Positions 33,781 to 45,023 of a stretch of 64,000 bases of DNA are shown piece by piece. The first letter of the stretch is position 1. Every line of letters begins with the position of its first letter. Made by a program: the position numbers and the translations under genes. Source of the stretch: Sciurus carolinensis (Eukaryota > Chordata > Mammalia > Rodentia > Sciuridae); NCBI RefSeq assembly GCF_902686445.1, contig NC_062219.1, forward strand, positions 45,411,056-45,475,055. The letters run 5' to 3'. The notes beneath the pieces were generated by a model, which saw only the letters and a program-made list of their open reading frames with translations, was not told the origin of the DNA and searched no databases.

Positions 33781-34799
33781 ACCTTCCAAAAGAAATAACT
33801 GTTAGGGCAAGGCAGAACAACCAAACCCATAAGCTCATCTTCCATCCAATCATCACTCACTTCCAGAGATAGAGATGTATCTGTGGGGCAGCACTCTCCT
33901 GTTGGTCATCAGCCAGGGCAATGCCCCAGGCTGAGGGTGGTGTCCTTTACTCACTGTCCCCCACAGCTACTCACCTAGAGAGGGAGCCCTTATTGCCTTG
34001 GCCTTGGTTCAGCACCTAAAAAACAATGCAGTGGTACTTCAGGGTGACTGACCCCAAAACACCAGGCAGGACCATTCCCATGGCTTTGACCTGTGGGGCA
34101 CCATCCACAGAGAACATGTAGATAGTGATGCCCATGGAGGATGGCAAGGGGACTGGGCAAAAGATTCCTGTATATTTTTTATTAAATGTATTCAAATACT
34201 CTTTTTCATGGACACTTTTCCTCACTAAAATGTCTTCAGAACTGGGCCCTGGATCACCAGCCTGAAGGGTTTTGTTCGTGTCCTGCTCTTGCTTGCCTTG
34301 AACAATGATTGCAGCGAGGAGTGAATGAGCAGCCCTGGAAACCAAATCTAGGTCAGTCATACTTTCTGCAGCTTCACACCACTAGGGGGCATGAAGTCCC
34401 TGAAAGAGGAACTACGGGGGCTGGGAATGCAAAGCAGGAGGCTTGCCTGCATTCAACTCTGATGAAAACATTTCTTCAAAAATCACTCTCATTTGGGAGT
34501 GGGCCAGGGGAACAGGAGGCCCCTCGGGAGGCATGCCATTTGATCGTTATGGAAAGATCTGAAGACTTAAAAAATGCCTTCCTAAAGAGTGATGCTGTAA
34601 CAGGACTTTGAAGTCTTCTGAACCCTGAGGTCAGGTCCATTTTAAAGAATCAACATTTAATAATGCAATCCTTTGGGAGGTCCAAATCCTCAAGGTACTC
34701 AGAGGGGTTTTGTTCATTGGACACTTAATAAAAATCCCAGAATCTCACACAAGCAGTCCCTGCATATTGGTGTGGTATGTTGTAGCATCCTTACAGACA
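33781..34799. other. Intergenic sequence, no gene seen
   Basis: Moderately GC-rich. Overlapping open frames on both strands at 34016-34360 and 34309-34611 have no recognisable domain or splice context. Confidence 0.4.
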
Positions 34800-35040
34800 T
34801 CATGGAAAGAGTGTGGGATTGGGCACCAGGCAGACTCTGCTCACTAGCTTTGTGACTGCCAGAGCTTGAACTTCTGAATGTCAGTAAAACAGCACACTAT
34901 CTCCTTTATGAATAATCACCACCGAATAGACTTTATCAAGCACCTACTACATACCGGGAGCTGTGCTGGGCACTGGGGATACGATGAATGACAAGACAGA
35001 CATGCTGGGCCTCTTCCCTTGAATGTCCCAACCTAGTGAG
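34800..35040 (+). repeat. MIR (34800-34915) and old repeat module
   Basis: 34800-34915 reads as MIR (AAGAGTGTGGGATTGGGCACCAGGCAGACTCTG..CTTTGTGACTGCC). 34925-35040 carries the old mammalian module TATCAAGCACCTACTACATACCGGGAGCTGTGCTGGGCACTGGGGATAC, whose family name I cannot fix from memory. Confidence 0.6.
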
Positions 35041-35261
35041 GATCATACCACCCAGGGCAACGTTTCTAATGTGCCCACACAGCAACTGTCTTGTCAAAGT
35101 CCCTTCACTCATATTAGTTCTTTCCTTTCAACCTGTTCTCTTCTTATCTCCACCACCTGTAAAATATGGTATTGGAGGGCCTGGTTAAGATTCCCTTTGG
35201 CAAAATGGACAAATTCTTCTTAGAAGAGATTCATTCATACTTATTTCCTTTTTTTTTTTTT

Positions 35262-35415
35262 AAAGAATACTTTTGGGGCTGGGGTTGTGGCCCAGTGGTA
35301 GAGTGCTTGCCTAGCACATGTGAGGCATTGGGTTCGATTCTTAGCACCACATAAAAAATAAAGCAAAGGTATTGTGTCTATCTACAACTAAAAACATATA
35401 AAAAAGAATACTTTT
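35262..35415 (+). mobile_element. ID-type SINE with exact target-site duplication
   Basis: AAAGAATACTTTT at 35262-35274 and 35403-35415 flanks GGGGCTGGGGTTGTGGCCCAGTGGTAGAGTGC through GGGTTCGATTCTTAGCACC, with the GTCTATCTACAACTAAAA extension. It is well preserved, including the tRNA-like A and B boxes, but it is a SINE and not a tRNA gene. Confidence 0.95.
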
Positions 35416-35502
35416 ATTGTATGTATTTATTTTTATGTGCTGCTGCCAAGGATCAAACCCAGTGCTAGGCAAGTCCTCTGCCACTGAGCTACAGCCCCAG
35501 CT
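35416..35502 (-). repeat. ID-type SINE, antisense
   Basis: GTGCTGCTGCCAAGGATCAAACCCAGTGC..CTCTGCCACTGAGCTACAGCCCCAGC is the reverse of an ID head. It lies tail to tail with the preceding sense copy, so the pair forms an imperfect inverted repeat. Confidence 0.85.
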
Positions 35503-35584
35503 CTTCTTAATCTGCCTTTACTTATCTGTTTGCCTGACTGTGGTAGGCCTAGGGAATCTCTAATGGATATTCCAGGCCTTTATT

Positions 35585-37480
35585 GATCTCAGCCACCATT
35601 AATTTTTTTCATTTTTATATTGATGCATTATAATTATGCATAATAGTAGGATTCATATGCCATATTCATACGTGTCTATAATTGATCAATCTCATTCCTC
35701 AGTACCTTCTCTTTCCCTTCCCCTGATCTGCTTGCTCTAGTCCACTGATGTCCCTTCTGTCATTATCATCATTATAATCAATATGATTTTAATTAGTGCA
35801 TTATACATAAAAATGGGATACATTATGGTATATTCATTCACCAACATAGCATAATTCGAGACATTTAATTCCTCAGTTCTTCCCTACGCCCTTCCTGCCC
35901 TCCCTGCCCCTCCCTCTCAATCTCCTTCCTCTCAATCTCCTTCCTCTACTCTGTTGATCTTCCTTCTTTTTTGATGAGATCCCCCTTTTTATTCCTCCTC
36001 TTCCCTCTCCCTCTCCTTCTTCCTTCTCCCACTACCCTACCCCCAGCATCTATATATGAGACAACATTCGATCCTTGACTTTCTGAGTCTGGTTTACTGC
36101 ACTTAGCATAATGTTCTCCAGTTTTAATTATTTGCCAGAAAATGACATAATTCCATTTTTCTTTATGGCTGAGTAGAACTGCATTGTGTATATATACATT
36201 ATCCATTTGTCTATTGATGGCCGTTGTGAGGTGTGCTGCTATAACCATTGGTATGTGTGTTATCACTGTGGCATACTGATTTTAGTTCTTTTGGATAAAT
36301 ACCACCAAGTGGGATAGCTGGTCATATGGTGAGTACATTCCTAGTCTTTTGAGGAATATCCATACTACTTTCCAATTTGTAGTCCCATCAACAATGTATA
36401 AGTGTAAGTTTTTCCCCCACATTTTCATCATCAATTATTGTTATTTAAATTCTTGATGATTGACATTCTAACCAGAATGAGAGGAAGTCTCAGTCAGTTT
36501 TGATTTTAATTTCCCTGATAGCTAAAGGATGCTGAACATTATTTTCATATATTTGTTGGCCATTTGTATTTCTTCTTTAGAGAAATGTCGGTTTAGAGCA
36601 TTTGCCCACTATATGGATTAGTGTATTTTTTTGGTGTTAAGTTTTTTGAATTCTTTATATATTCTGGATTTTAATTCCCTTTCACAAGAGTAGCTGGCAA
36701 AAAATTTTCTCCTATTCTGCACGCTCTCTTGTTTCCTTCTCTTCTCTGTGAGAAAACTTTTAAATTTCATGTTATCCCACATATTGAGTCTTGGTTTTAT
36801 TTCCTAAACTTTAGGAGTCTTTTTTTTTCCAATAAATATCCTTCTTTCTCCCCCCCCACATTTTTTATTTGTGCATTATAGTTGTACATAATGATGGGGT
36901 TTCTCATTACATATTCATATATGCACACAAAATATTAAACTTTAGGAATCTTATTAAGGAAGTCAGTGCCTGCACCAATAAGTTGTAGTGTTACTACTGT
37001 GTTTTCTTCCATCAGTTCCAATTCCTCAGTGTTTGACATACTTTGAGTTGATTTTTCACAGGGTGAGAAAGATCTAGTATCATTCTTCAAGATAACCAGT
37101 TTTTCCAGCACCATTTTTAAAAAGAGCTATCTTTTATCCACTGTATGTATTTGGCACCTTTGTGATGGATCAGATAAATGCATCTGTGTGATTTTGTCTC
37201 TGTGTCTTCCATTGATCTTCATGTCTGTTTTTGTGCCAATACAATGCCGTTTTTGTTATTATTGCTTTGTATATAATTTGAGATCAGGTATTACTGTGCC
37301 TCCACATTGCTCTTATTACTTAGGATTGATTTGTCTATTCTGGATCTTCCATTCATCCATATGAATTTTAGGACTCTTTACTTCTATGAAGAATGTCTCT
37401 GGTATTTCAATGGATACTGCATTACATCTGTAGATTACTTTTGGTAATATTCAGTCACCTTATTGTTTAAGGGATTTCCC
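35585..37480 (-). repeat. L1 3' UTR plus ORF2 end, antisense
   Basis: Reverse-strand L1. 35610-35850 carries two diverged copies of the GTGCATTATA..ATAATAGTAGGATTC 3' UTR type. 35870-36040 is pyrimidine-rich. ORF2-derived text follows to about 37480 (TTTTAATTTCCCTGATAGCTAAAGGATG; TGTCTGTTTTTGTGCCAATACAATGCCG; TTTGAGATCAGGTATTACTGTGCCTCC). Multiple stops and gaps mean it is dead. A secondary insertion lies at 36821-36935. Confidence 0.8.
36805..36951 (-). mobile_element. Short nested retroposed L1-tail, antisense
   Basis: TAAACTTTAGGAGTCT (36805-36820) recurs as TAAACTTTAGGAATCT (36936-36951), one mismatch. Between them are 115 nt with a T run at the left (the reverse of an A tail), a C run, and TTATTTGTGCATTATAGTTGTACATAATGATGGGG. 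The last part belongs to the same L1 3' UTR family seen at 35610-35850. This is an independently inserted, severely 5'-truncated copy. Confidence 0.75.
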
Positions 37481-38213
37481 CCACTTCTTTGACCAGGTTG
37501 CAAACACCAGCTACTTGCTTTCTCAGCTTCCCTTTAACTCAGAGTATGGGTCCTTTGCGATTCAGTCAGTCAGATCCACACACAAACCAGTCTGACTTGT
37601 GAGCCAGAAAGGCCAGGAATAGGGAGCATGGACAGTGCATCTTGTAGGAGGTTTATGGCAGAGGCAGGTCTCTTCTCAGGAATAGTCCGTGAGACCCTGG
37701 AGAGGGCATGCATGCTGGACATTGATGACAGGATTTTGATCGTGTCCCTGGTTGCTTTTAGTTTCTCTTTTTGATACCTTTTTAAATCCAATTTTCTAAT
37801 CTTCCCACTGATTCAGTGAGCTATCAATTCCTTTTAGCAAAATCTTTTTGTACCTACATCCATACAGAATATTCCTTGTAGCTAAGAATCTTGATTGACA
37901 CAGGATGAAAAACAACACACTGACTCCTGGCCTATAGGAGCTCAGCACACAAATTATCTCAATACAGTTGGTGTAATTAAAGAATAGACAGTACATTCTT
38001 AGAGTATCTACTATGTTAGCAACAACTATGCTGGACAGTGAGAGTCAGTCATGAACACACAAGGCTTCTGGCCACAAGGGAGGCACAAATACATCAACAG
38101 GTCTAAAAGCTGACATATAACAGTTCCACAAAACAGTGCAAGAGGTATGTGTAGGGTGAGATGAGAGGACCGTGGAAGAACCCAACCCAGTTGAAGTGAG
38201 GCAGGGATGCTGC
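37481..38213. other. Intergenic sequence, no gene seen
   Basis: No element was recognised with confidence. 37990-38110 carries an old repeat module (AGTATCTACTATGTTAGCAAC..CTTCTGGCCACAAGGGAGGC). Confidence 0.4.
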
Positions 38214-38600
38214 CTAGTTTGTTCTGGCTGTTAGAAAAAATGGCACAGACAGGGTAATTTATAAATAATATTTCTCAAAGTTCTGGAGGCTTTAGAAGTC
38301 CAAAATCAAGGTACCAGCATATTCAGTGTGTGGTGAGGGCTGACTCTGCTTCCAAGATGGCACCTTCTTCCTGGGCCCTCACATGGTGGAAGTGCAAGAG
38401 AAGGAAAAGGGCCAGGCAGCAGTCCAAAGCTTCTTTTATAAGGACATTACTTGCATTCACAAGGGCAGAGCTCTCATGACTTAATCACTCCCCAAAGGCC
38501 CCATCTCTGAATGAACTGAGGGGCGCCTGTTCATGGGCCCTCGGTGACGCCAGAGGCTTTGTGCACTTCTGGGGGAATTACTACACCCTCAGTGTATGGT
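38214..38600 (-). repeat. MaLR/MLT1-like LTR, antisense
   Basis: GTTCTGGCTGTTAGAAAAAATGGCACAGACAGGGTAATTTATAAATAA, then TTCTGGAGGCTTTAGAAGTCCAAAATCAAGG, CCTCACATGGTGGAAG, AGGGCAGAGCTCTCATGACTTAATCACTCCCCAAAGGCCCC follow the MLT1 reverse order as I recall the consensus. Confidence 0.75.
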
Positions 38601-38650
38601 CAGCTAGCTTTACATTTACCTCACAGTGACATGAATAATGCAAGGTATCT

Positions 38651-39046
38651 TTGGAAAATATGCCACCTGCTATAAAATCTGCAAGTTCTGAAGTTGGGGG
38701 AATTTGTTCACTAGGACAGAGAATCTGGCAGCAAGATTTCCTTGGAATCTATATGACCAGTAGTGCTCACCAGTGGTCTGAACCGGTGCAGCCAGTCATA
38801 GACACACTTAGAGATGCCACAAGGAGATGCACCTTCACCCTGGTACCTCAAGCACATACCTGGATAATCACTGATGATTTTGCAGGTTTTGTTGGACTTC
38901 CTGTAGAAAAGACTGTGAAAGGTATACTAGAACAAGGTTGGCAAGCCAACTCCACCACCAGAATGATTCTGCCCAGAAAACCAGTTGCAGGAGTGCTGGA
39001 TGCTTCCTTTATCAGAGCCTGCCCCAGTTCCACCAATCCCCAATAA
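38651..39046 (+). other. Unidentified 131-codon open frame, possible decayed retrocopy
   Basis: Longest clean open frame downstream of MCM9, starting with ATG at 38651 and ending TAA. Recognisable pieces read [20 protein letters not shown], later [20 protein letters not shown] and [20 protein letters not shown]. Amino-acid composition is protein-like and no repeat is evident. I do not recognise the family. There are no canonical splice sites at its borders and no clear poly(A) tail; AATATAAA occurs near 39157. It lies just after an LTR. It could be part of a retroposed coding sequence or a chance frame. Confidence 0.3.
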
Positions 39047-40854
39047 ACAGCAGTGAGCCAGACTGACCGATTTCATGACTTTCCTTCCTTGAAAATTGAT
39101 GTACCATTCTGAATTCAGCGTCCACTTTAGAATCCTGTACACTGACAAATACAGAAATATAAAGCTTTTATTTTCAATTTACTGGATAGATTATAAGCAC
39201 CTCAGCATTCCTTACTGAGTATGTGGTATAATATATAATATAAAAGTATTATATGTATTTTGTCCTTAAATGTTATGCTAAATAAATGTTAAAGCAATTC
39301 TCATTTTGTAATATTTAATAATCTGGTTGGAGCCCATCAGTTTTCTGGGATCAGTTGATTCGTAACTCAAGTTCCCCTGCTTGTTGTAGAGCAGTGCTGC
39401 AGGCCGCCTTCCACACCTAGCACACACCCCTGCCTGCACCACTGGTGGACAGCTGCACAGATGCACTTGGGCTGGAGCAGGATTGAGCCCCAGGCAGAAC
39501 GTGATTGCTGGGGTTGTGATTCACCCTCTATGAAGAAGATGTTCTCTTTTCTCCCCACCTCTGGAGAATCACTAACAGGTACAGAAATATAGCTAAGGAG
39601 CACATAGACTGCTTTCTGAGTGAACCAGTTTGTTAGTGTTGGTGAGTGCATTCATTGCTGGTAGTAGAGGGCCTGCCGTCCAAATGTGATGTTCCCAAGT
39701 ACTAAGTTTGGACGTCTCCTTTCAGAAGGGGAAGGTTAAGTGCACAGAGCCTTGTGTGGGCAAGGAAACAGTTAAGAAGAATGATACACTTGGCACAACT
39801 CTCCTACATCCAGTCAGTTGCTTACATTTACCCCGAGGTTCAAGTTCTGCCTTTTGAGAAAGTGAGGATTAAATCTTCATTCTTTATGTGACAGCCCTCC
39901 AAATATTTGAAGTTGTTTATTGTATCTTTAGGTTAAAACACTCATTAGTTCATTTATTCTGCATTTGTTCAACAAATATTTAATTTAATTCTTTTAAAAA
40001 AGAAAGAAAGAAAAGTAAGAGTAAATCAGACAAAGGCTGAGAGACCTGGGATTAGACAATATTGCCTATGTAAGAGCAAAGGGGTTAAGCAGTTTGGTGT
40101 TGCTAGAACCACTGTGTTTCTGGTGAAAAATGAGGCAGTTGTAATGGGGAGATAGAGTGAGAGAGAGAGTAAGGGGGAGGCATGGAGAGGAATGGACTTT
40201 GAGTACAGAACTTATATGCAGAGGCAAGGATTAGGAATAGCCGATATGGACCAGGAATAAGAAGAAAGATTCAGTGGGGCAGAGGGTTCAAGAGGGGACA
40301 CTGGAAACCATGATAGTCTTGTGGAGCCTGCCCATATGATTACCTAATTTTCTCCAGGAACACTTAAGCATGTGTGTGTTCCCAGTAGAGGAAGACATTG
40401 GTTCACAGAGTTCTGTTGTGAAAATGAAGGAAGGCATCTGAACCTGGGGCTGTAGATCTTTGACCAGTTTTCTCAGGAAGAACTCAGCATACAATTGAAA
40501 GCTGCCTTTGGTTCAGAAGTAGGAGAATATATAGGGATGGGGTACAAAAGATGACTGGGTATAATCACAACCAAAATCTGCCACATGTGGGCTACAGTCT
40601 ATTTCATGCCCTAACACAAGAGTCACTACAAATTTTGAGTATAAAAGTAAATTGACTAATTTTTTTATTGACTATAATAAAAAAATTAAATGGCCCTTTC
40701 ATTTTACCTTGGTGTGAATTTCAAGAGACTTTTCACATTTTTATGGTATTTTGATACACCATTCTGTTCCACATGAGGAAAATTAATCACTCATTAATCA
40801 CTTCAAAGTTTGAAATTATTATAGCAAACACTTAGGGCTTTCTACATAAAAGGT
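39047..40854. other. Intergenic sequence, no gene seen
   Basis: No element recognised apart from short AAAG repeats at about 40000-40015 and a GA-rich stretch at 40155-40172. Confidence 0.4.
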
Positions 40855-41050
40855 ATTTATTTGATCTTCAGAAAAAAAAAAACCGTGGTAGGTATCATTA
40901 TGAACCCATTTTACAGATGGGGGAATTTAAGGGTAGGGAATTTAAGAGACTCGCCTGAGGTCACACAGGCAGGAGGAAGTGGGAAAGCTGAAGTCTGAAC
41001 CCACGTGATCTGACTCCAGATGTGGTGCCTTAACCACATACTCTGTTGCT
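40855..41050 (-). repeat. MIR SINE, antisense
   Basis: GGTAGGTATCATTATGAACCCATTTTACAGATGGGG, then GAGGTCACACAGGCAGGAGG, GTCTGAACCCACGTGATCTGACTCCAG and GCCTTAACCACATACTCTG are reverse MIR landmarks. Confidence 0.85.
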
Positions 41051-41092
41051 TCTCTTTGGAAATTCCACCTCCTCTTCATTGTTAAGTTATGA

Positions 41093-41463
41093 ATTTTGGT
41101 CTCTCCACCTCCCAAAATCCATATGTTGAAGTTTTAACCCCAGAATGTGACTGTGTTTTGAGAAAGGATCTTTACAGAGGTATTTAGGTAAAATGAGGTA
41201 TTAGTGTGATCTACTGTGACTGGTGTCAGTATAAAAAGAGATTTAACACAGACAAGTGCAAAGGAAAGACCATGTGAAGTCACAGGGTGAAGAGAGTAAT
41301 TTATAAGGCAAGGAGAGAAACCTGGAGCTCCTGCCCTCTCAGGCAACCAATCTGCCCACATCTTAATCTTCAGCTTCTAACCCCAGACCTGTGAGAAAAT
41401 AAATTTCAGTTCTTTAAGTCCTCCTGTGCTACTTTGTTATAGCAGCCTAAGCAAACTGATAAC
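41093..41463 (+). repeat. MaLR/MLT1-like LTR, sense
   Basis: Starts GTTATGAATTTTGGTCTCTCCACC, continues CCAAAATCCATATGTTGAAG, GATCTTTACAGAGGTATTTAGG, GACCATGTGAAGTCACAGGGTGAAGA. It ends ACCTGTGAGAAAATAAATTTC (with the LTR poly(A) signal), then TACTTTGTTATAGCAGCCTAAGCAAACTGATAACA. Nearly full length. Confidence 0.8.
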
Positions 41464-43894
41464 ACTCAAAGACCCCTGGATGAGCAGGAGCAGGGGAGGA
41501 AGAAGCAAAAAAGAAATTTTTTAAAATGAATTCCCCTCATGTTAAAATACAAAATTTGTGAGGATACATGCATTTCATTAGATAAAAGAAGCTCAATTGG
41601 ACCATGTTTTAAAAGAAATAATCTAAGCCAGTTCTATAATGGGAGTGAAATATAAAGCAGGAAATGTCTCGATTTACACGAAAGTATTGCCCATGAAGTA
41701 GTACACAGACAGGAAAGAGAGGCTTAATTAAGACCAAGTGTGTTGTTTAATTAGCTGTCATCTTCTCCAGTGAGCCTACCAAGGGAGGTCATAAACAATT
41801 AGCATGGATTTATTGATGGAAAGATGAAGTAAGCTGAGCGTTAAGTGCACTGTGTTTCCTTAAAGGGCGGCGGTACTTTCATTAATAATGAATTCTGTCT
41901 TTCTTTATGTCTTTTGAGTTTCCCACTAATAATGGAATTATTGGTGTGAAATGTTAGGACTTCCAGTAATTCTAGGCTGTTGAGAGATTCTTAGAAAGTG
42001 TGATACTATAGTCCAGGGAAAAACAATTTTCAGCTGTTTTTTTTTTGTTTTTTGTTTTTTCTTTCCTTTTCCTAAGGAATTTCAACTCCTATATTTAGTA
42101 CTTAAATGCAAAGTAGTGTGGTACTGGCTCTGGAAGCTTTCTTGAGTTTAGGATTCTGGAAGTACTCATAGTCCAAAGCCCTTTTGGAGGTCTATGTTCT
42201 GGTTACTTTAAAGAAAAAAATAAATTAAGAGCAATCCAGTCACAGGTCTGAATCATTTTAAGATCTAAATGCCTTGTTTGTGTATTTGAAGGAAATTCCA
42301 ACTTTGACCAACTTGATATAAGGTGTGGCTGGTTTGACTGTCCATAGAAATAGCCAAAGGCTGCTGATAAACAGATCCAAAACTTCAAATCATCTTTCTT
42401 CTTAGGAACTTCCTTGGATGCACCTTCTGAGGCCAGGTCTCGCCCTTTTTCAGTCTCATTACTGCTCTATTCTACACTCCTGTGCAGTTAAGAGGCAGGG
42501 GCTGTGAGATCTGAATAGCACATGACAGTTGGGTAAGAACAAGTAGATAAGAAAAGGAGGATTTTCAAATGCCTTGCCCTTCACTGCACTTTCTTGCTTA
42601 ACCACAGAGACTTGGATCACTCCAATTATTCCCTGTATTAATATTTTTCACTCTCCACCCTTGGGAACCATCTCCCTCATTCTCTTTTGCTCTCTGCTCT
42701 TTTTGCATCTCTAGGCCTTTCCAAATGACTTCGCAACTGTGTAATTTTCACCAAGTCAATTCTAATGAGAGTTTTAACGAACATTAAGATACTGAACTCT
42801 GATATATTTTAGACTTTGTTTACCCTTGACATTATCCTGAAAGCAGCAATAGATGAAAATTCTGCTGGGAAAATACAGCATTATTTCATCTGACAGTGAG
42901 GGAGAGTTTGTAAACACACTTTAGTTTGTAAATCTTTCTGCCCTAAGCCATCCCTGGAGCTGAGGAGTTTGGTGAACTCTGAGGGAAAAAAAAGAAATGT
43001 AGAAGTCAGTAGTTCATTTAGAGGTTGTTCTGCCACTGCTCAAAGACCACTGGGAATTTCACATCCAATACATATGTGGTGGCAGGTGCTGTGTAAGGGA
43101 AAACAAAAGTGAGTTATGATTTTTCTGTCTTTTCATCCAGCTTTCTTCAAATGTTCTTCCCCTTTCAAGAATCATCAAAGTGCCTTCCCTTTAAAGAAAA
43201 CATTACAAAGAATTGAAGTCTCATTTCCTGGAACTATAGACTGAATGTCAACCATCCCTCAAATGAGCCCCCATGGAGAAGATTTGGAGACGTGAGCTCC
43301 CAGCTCAGGTTTCCAGTGAATGATAGTAAATCCCATGGACTGCACCGGAAGCTGAGGTCATAGATTATTTTCTCATTGCTGTCAAGTGTCAGTTCATTTT
43401 ATACTTCCTTTCATTATTCTATTACATCATGCATAACCCAATGCCTTTTAGCCTACTTCCTCACAGAGATTTCTAATCAACTATGAAAAAATACTATTAA
43501 TAGATCTGCATTTAAAGAGGTACTAATAGGAAAAGGAAAGAAGAATAGCTGTGAATTGGTAATAATTTGCATCAAAAAATTTAGGGTGCAAACCAGGAAG
43601 TGGAATAGTAGTCATTTGGGGAGAGGAAGTTAAGAAAAGAGTGGCCAACATCACAACCAAAACATTTCTAGTTTTCCTCTGAAACCTTTTTTGAATAGCT
43701 ATGATATTATGGGGTGTGGTGGAAAGAATGTGAGTTTTTCTACCAGATAAATTTTTGTAAGAATGCTGCCTCTTCCACTATGTTCTGTGATATTGGGCAG
43801 CTTTCTTAATGTTTCTGAACTTAAGATCAGGGCTATTCCCAAACTTTCCAACTGTTGCAAAAAACAGAAATCATATGTTAACTGGAGACTGGTA
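41464..43894. other. Intergenic sequence, no gene seen
   Basis: Unique-looking sequence. A T-rich tract lies at 42037-42072. No repeat or exon was recognised. Confidence 0.4.
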
Positions 43895-43901
43895 CATACT
43901 T

Positions 43902-44498
43902 ATTGTGGGCTATGCCGTGCGGACTGCGCTGGGATGGCACCTGGCAGCCAGCCAGAGGTTGCTTTGATCACATCGGTGTTGAGGAGGTTGATTAACATAA
44001 GCACACCCAGGTGATTTGTTGCATTGCAGGCAACATGCACTTCATGTTCACTTGAGCCCAAAATCTGATGGGGTGATGAAAAGGTGGGCCCAGGTGGGCG
44101 TTATGCATGCATTTGATTCATATCACACCTGAGAAACCTCAAGTTTAGGATGCCTTTAATCTTACAATTGGCCGGATCCAATTAAGTCCACGCACACAAT
44201 GCGTGCACAGGTGTTCCCAAGTGCTCCTGATAGTGCCTGCTCATTTTGACGTTTACCATGATTGGGCAGCTAGCTCATCGCCTAATCTTTGCATAATTGG
44301 CGTCAGCCCTACCCTTCACCTCCTGGAGGGGATATAAGCCGGTTCACCTCGAGTGCTGGGGTTCAAGGTTCGAGGCACCAGGTTCGAGGTTCCAGTTCCC
44401 GGATTTCCTGATTCATCAAATAAACCATTCCGAATTCAAGAGCCTCCTTACTCTTTTGTCCCCTGCGCCAAATTGACTCTCCGCTGGGCGGCGTCACA
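43902..44498 (+). mobile_element. Solo LTR-like element (ERV type), sense
   Basis: Starts TGTGGGCTATGCCGTGCGG and ends near GGGCGGCGTCACA, so it has TG..CA ends. It is GC-richer than its surroundings and carries promoter-like parts: GGGGATATAAGCCGG (TATA-like, 44328-44342), TGATTGGGCAG (reversed CCAAT) and a poly(A) signal AATAAACC (44421-44428), spaced as in U3-R-U5. No internal retroviral genes flank it, so it is a solo LTR. I could not find a matching target-site duplication; GGTACA occurs near both ends, but not at the expected positions. Its upstream third contains one copy of the 147-bp repeat (44021-44167). Confidence 0.65.
44021..44167 (+). repeat. 147-bp direct repeat, copy 1
   Basis: Runs from GCATTGCAGGCAACATGC to AGGATGCCTTTAATCTTACAA. 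Read base by base, it is identical over all 147 nt to 44877-45023. The flanks differ immediately outside (TTGTT before, TTGGCC after). It lies within the LTR-like element. Confidence 0.97.
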
Positions 44499-44876
44499 TG
44501 CAGGTACACACTATATGGCAGAACTATTGTTAGTAATAACTAGGTTTGTGCCTGCAATACACTGACCTGATTCTTGCTCTGATGGTGTCAAGAAAGGCGC
44601 GAAGATGATCAGGATACTAGCAGACCCTTGAAGAGAGCAACACTAATCTCATGTTAGCCACTTAATTTGCCTTTGTTGTCCTAACCTACACTACAGTTTC
44701 CTCCAACTTTAAGTCATATGATGACCCAAAGAGATGATAAGACAATAGCGTAAAGAACAATGAAGGATCTGGGATGTTTGTTGTTTTTGTGTTTCCTTGC
44801 TTGAAAGTAAAAGTGAGCCAGTCAGTGTCACTGAAGCTGGCAGAAGATACGAGAGACATAAGACTTTTTCCTCATA
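44499..44876. other. Sequence between LTR-like element and repeat copy 2
   Basis: Unique-looking sequence of ordinary AT content. No gene or known repeat was recognised. Confidence 0.5.
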
Positions 44877-45023
44877 GCATTGCAGGCAACATGCACTTCA
44901 TGTTCACTTGAGCCCAAAATCTGATGGGGTGATGAAAAGGTGGGCCCAGGTGGGCGTTATGCATGCATTTGATTCATATCACACCTGAGAAACCTCAAGT
45001 TTAGGATGCCTTTAATCTTACAA
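44877..45023 (+). repeat. 147-bp direct repeat, copy 2
   Basis: Identical to 44021-44167. Flanked by TCCTCATA on the left and GTGGGTTGC on the right. None of the remaining LTR sequence accompanies it, so it is an isolated segment and not a second LTR. Confidence 0.97.

Noticed and set aside
35275..35350. tRNA-like sequence with A and B boxes
   Set aside because: It is the head of an ID SINE with a target duplication and A-rich tail, not a tRNA gene. The same holds for the other ID copies.
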